From NCBI RefSeq assembly GCF_022458985.1, contig NC_061784.1, positions 25,218,045 to 25,282,044 of the forward strand: a stretch of DNA of 64,000 nucleotides. Direction: 5' to 3'. Source of the stretch: Mugil cephalus. Its lineage: Eukaryota; Chordata; Actinopteri; Mugiliformes; Mugilidae. The notes beneath the pieces were generated by a model. The model had not been told where the DNA came from and searched no databases. It worked only from the letters and a program-made list of their open reading frames with translations. Of this stretch, positions 61,323-64,000 are shown piece after piece (the first letter of the stretch is position 1; each line of letters starts with the position of its first letter). The translations under genes were made by a program, and so were the position numbers.

Positions 61323-63196
61323 TCACTGAGCTCTCCTGGACAGCAGCATCTCTCTGATGTTGTCTTCAGCTTCTTTCACGCTGCGTTCAAGGTACACCTT
61401 CTTTTGCTGGAAACAGACAGACAGAGATTACCACGGTTACAACGGTTAGCAGCCTGTGGTAACCATGGTAACCATGGTGGGCTGTAGTCAGCTGATATCT
61501 GTACCTCAAACTCCTTGATTTTCTCATCAGCTGTTTTCTGTTTGTCTGTCAGCTGATTGTTGATCTCCTCCTTGGACTGCAGAATGAACCTGGAACACAT
61601 AGCATCATGGGAACTGTAGTACCACACTATATATTATATAGGTCACATGGTCTCCAGCAACCAATAACACTGCTCACATGCGTCCGACACCCTCGTAGAG
61701 TCTCGTGTTGTCAGGGAGCAGCGAGATCTCAGCGTGCGTTAGCTTAGCATGTTTCTGGACACGGGTCAGCTGATCGATCTGCAGGTCGGCCATTTTCACC
61801 TTCTGCTGGGTGTCAATCATCTTCACCTGCAGTTCAGAGAATGCCTGAGGAGACAGGAGGTATCACTCTGTTAAAAACACCTGTAACAGGAGGTATCACT
61901 CTGTTAAAAACACCTGTAACAGGAGGTATCACTCTGTTAAAAACACCTATAACAGGAGGTATCACTCTGTTAAAAACACCTGTAACAGGAGGTATCACTC
62001 TGACTAAAAACACCTATAACAGGAGGTATCAATCTGTTAAAAACATCTGTAACAGGAGGTATCACTGACTAAAAACACCTATAAAAGGAGGTATCACTCT
62101 GTTAAAAACACCTGTAACAGGAATAATCACTCTGTTAAAAACACCTGTAACAGGAGGTATCACTCTGTTAAAAACACCTATAACAGGAGGTATCACTCAG
62201 ACTAAAAACACCTATAACAGGAGGTATCAATCTGTTAAAAACATCTGTAACAGGAGGTATCACTCTGACTAAAAACACCTATAAAAGGAGGTATCACTCT
62301 GTTAAAAACACCTGTAACAGGAATAATCACTCTGTTAAAAACACCTGTAACAGGAGGTATCACTCTGTTAAAAACACCTATAACAGGAGGTATCACTCAG
62401 ACTAAAAACACCTATAACAGGAAGAATCACTCTGTTAAAAACACCTATAACAGGAAGAATCACTCTGTTAAAAACACCTATAACAGGAAGAATCACTCTG
62501 TTAAAAACACCTATAACAGGAAGAATCACTCTGTTAAAAACACCTGTACCAGGAGGTATCACTCAGACTAAAAACACCTATAACAGGAAGAATCACTCTG
62601 TTAAAAACACCTATAACAGGAAGAATCACTCTGTTAAAAACATCTGTACCAGGAGGTATCACTCAGACTAAAAACACCTATAACAGGAAGAATCACTTAG
62701 ACTAAAAACACCTGTAACAGGAAGAATCACTCTGTTAAAAACACCTGTAACAGGAGGTATCACTTAGACTAAAAACACCTATAACAGGAAGAATCACTCT
62801 GTTAAAAACACCTGTACCAGAAGGTATCACTGTGACTGACAACACATGGAATCGAAACTGTGAGCTAATTCTGCCCACCTCTCCTCTAAAGAATTGTTAA
62901 ATAACATGAAACAGGTTTGATGTCTGAACTGATCAACAATCCGTTATCTGATCGATTAGTCTGGACGAGTTTAGTTGAAGCAGCTGCAGCGTTCCTCAGC
63001 CATGCTAACAGCCATGCTAACAGCCATGCTAACAGCCATGCTAACTGTTAACTCCGTTGCTAACTCCGCTGCCGCTGGTGAAACACAGACACCGAGAGAC
63101 TCTCTCGGGTGACGCTGAGACGAGGACAGATGACACGAGGAGACATAGTGGACTGAACGTTACCTTCTTCAGCTCCAGGTCCACGGGCGCCGCCAT
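61323..63196 (-). CDS. pfdn1: Prefoldin subunit 1
   Basis: Beta-type subunit of the hexameric prefoldin chaperone that passes unfolded actin and tubulin to the CCT chaperonin. Exons in reading order: 63196-63164, 61844-61678, 61589-61505, 61406-61323; 122 residues, the same length as human. Begins MAAPVDLELKK as in human; contains AFSELQVKMIDTQQKVKMAD, then LTRVQKHAKLTHAEI, YEGVGRMFILQSK, and ends VKEAEDNIREMLLSRRAQ. The layout is two coiled-coil helices around a central beta hairpin. Intron 1 holds a 1-kb minisatellite. The promoter is divergent from dck, 619 bp away. Confidence 0.97.
61846..62830. repeat. 33-bp minisatellite in pfdn1 intron 1
   Basis: Unit ACAGGAGGTATCACTCTGTT plus AAAAACACCTGTA, about 30 copies with three recurring variants (GGAGGTATCACTCAGAC, GGAAGAATCACTC, GGAATAATCACTC). 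It abuts the exon 2 acceptor (61845-61846, CT on +), and the first copy supplies that acceptor's pyrimidine tract. Confidence 0.95.
62998..63062. repeat. CAGCCATGCTAA tandem repeat
   Basis: Four 12-bp copies in pfdn1 intron 1 near its donor. Confidence 0.85.
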
Positions 63197-63815
63197 CTTC
63201 TTTATCACCGGAAAACACACTGCGCATGTGTGACGACTTTCTTCTTCTACGGTTTGAGTCAGAGTAGTTTCTTCTTCTTTTTTTTAAAAAATAAACTTTA
63301 TTAATAAATATAGTGCAGTGCAATGACAATCTCTGGGGGTTACGAACATTTCAACGACAGTATTTCAGAATATCTTATTCCACATATAGAAAATCCTCTC
63401 AGTCTCTTTCGTATTAGTGGAATGTCTCATAGTTTTAATATGTTGCTTCAAATATGGAGAGGAGCGGGTTTTCATTAGTGTAGTTTGTTATTTTATTTTT
63501 TATGTTTAACACAGTTTTACATTAACACTCATTATATAAAAAATCCTAGAGAAAATAGAATCAATCAACAAAGAAAAGTGTGTTCTATGTTTTTAGTAGG
63601 AAAAGTGATCAGAGTGAGACCTCTTTATATTCTAGAAACAGGAGCAGAGTGAGATATCTTCTCAGCTCCACGGTTATAAAGGATCTCTGTTCGTCGCACC
63701 AAGAAGCAGAACTGTCGCGCGCGCGGGCTTTAAACAGAAGAAGCTCGTTAATGTAAATCAATAACAACAATGATACAGTAGTTTTAATAAATACACTGTA
63801 ATATTCCGCGTTTAA
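63197..63815. promoter_or_regulatory. Divergent pfdn1/dck intergenic region
   Basis: 619 bp between the two start codons. The middle is AT-rich with no gene; a CpG-dense patch, CTGTCGCGCGCGCGGGC, at 63710-63728 lies about 90 bp before the dck ATG. The shadow ORF on the minus strand here has no recognisable domain. Confidence 0.45.
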
Positions 63816-63897
63816 ATGGCGACTCCACCGAAGAGGCCGCGCTGTGTTTCCAGCTGCTCCCGCAGAGGAAAGAAAATTTCTATCGAGGGAAACATCG
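63816..63897 (+). CDS. dck: Deoxycytidine kinase, first coding exon (partial)
   Basis: Phosphorylates deoxycytidine, deoxyadenosine and deoxyguanosine in the nucleoside salvage pathway. The exon reads MATPPKRPRCVSSCSRRGKK then ISIEGNI and ends at phase 1 before GTGAGT. Human DCK has MATPPKR at its start and KKISIEGNIAAGKS, with the P-loop continuing in exon 2, so the junction after GNI agrees. The basic KRPR patch may act in nuclear import. The rest of the gene lies beyond the window. A duplicated dck-like paralogue cannot be excluded. Confidence 0.85.
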
Positions 63898-63914
63898 GTG
63901 AGTTCTGACAACAC

Positions 63915-64000
63915 GGAGCGACTCCGGACCCGGACCCGGACCCGGACCCGGACTCCGGACCCGGACTCCGGACCCGGACCCGGGACGTGCGTCCGTGGCT
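63915..64000. repeat. GGACCC minisatellite in dck intron 1
   Basis: (GGACCC)n with GGACTCC variants, GC-rich, running to near the window end. Confidence 0.9.

Noticed and set aside
63609-63914. 101-codon minus-strand frame
   Set aside because: Antisense to dck exon 1 and its promoter; no recognisable domain.

Overview
The window is nuclear DNA of a ray-finned fish, most likely a percomorph teleost. It carries multi-exon vertebrate genes with short introns, CR1/L2-type LINE fragments, other fish repeats, and an exceptional load of minisatellites. I see no prokaryotic or viral gene. Exon coordinates were read by hand: each junction was checked for GT/AG ends, for phase, and for agreement with remembered human proteins. 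No alignment or database search was run.

Layout: (1) 1-12.5 kb is accessory DNA. It holds a minisatellite, a copy of a dispersed repeat, a LINE whose 5' half is inverted against its 3' half, a polypurine tract, and a 97-bp inverted repeat with CCAAT boxes. (2) 12.5-23.7 kb is pdgfrb on the + strand, with 26 coding exons and 1000 codons. (3) 27.4-40.5 kb is csf1r on the + strand, head-to-tail with pdgfrb, 22 exons and 1020 codons. Two further coding exons with their own stop and poly(A) signal lie inside its first intron; joined to the same leader exon they encode a 146-residue secreted coiled-coil-like protein. (4) 41.9-56.4 kb is tmprss15 (enteropeptidase), 27 exons and 1054 codons, with SEA, LDLRA, CUB, MAM, CUB, LDLRA, SRCR and trypsin domains. 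(5) 56.4-58.7 kb is a broken LINE. (6) 59.2-61.1 kb is ttc1 (+). (7) 61.3-63.2 kb is pfdn1 (-), tail-to-tail with ttc1. (8) 63.8 kb to the end is exon 1 of dck (+), divergent from pfdn1.

pdgfrb and csf1r are a tandem pair of class III receptor tyrosine kinases with the same five-Ig, transmembrane, split-kinase plan and matching intron phases. Teleosts can carry two such pairs after genome duplication; I cannot tell which pair this is. The other genes are not functionally linked to them: an intestinal zymogen activator, a TPR co-chaperone, a prefoldin subunit and a nucleoside kinase.

The points most worth checking are the nested exons in csf1r intron 1, minisatellites whose unit includes a splice site, loss of several docking tyrosines in PDGFRB, the CCAAT-bearing inverted repeat upstream of pdgfrb, and an upstream ORF overlapping the ttc1 start codon.
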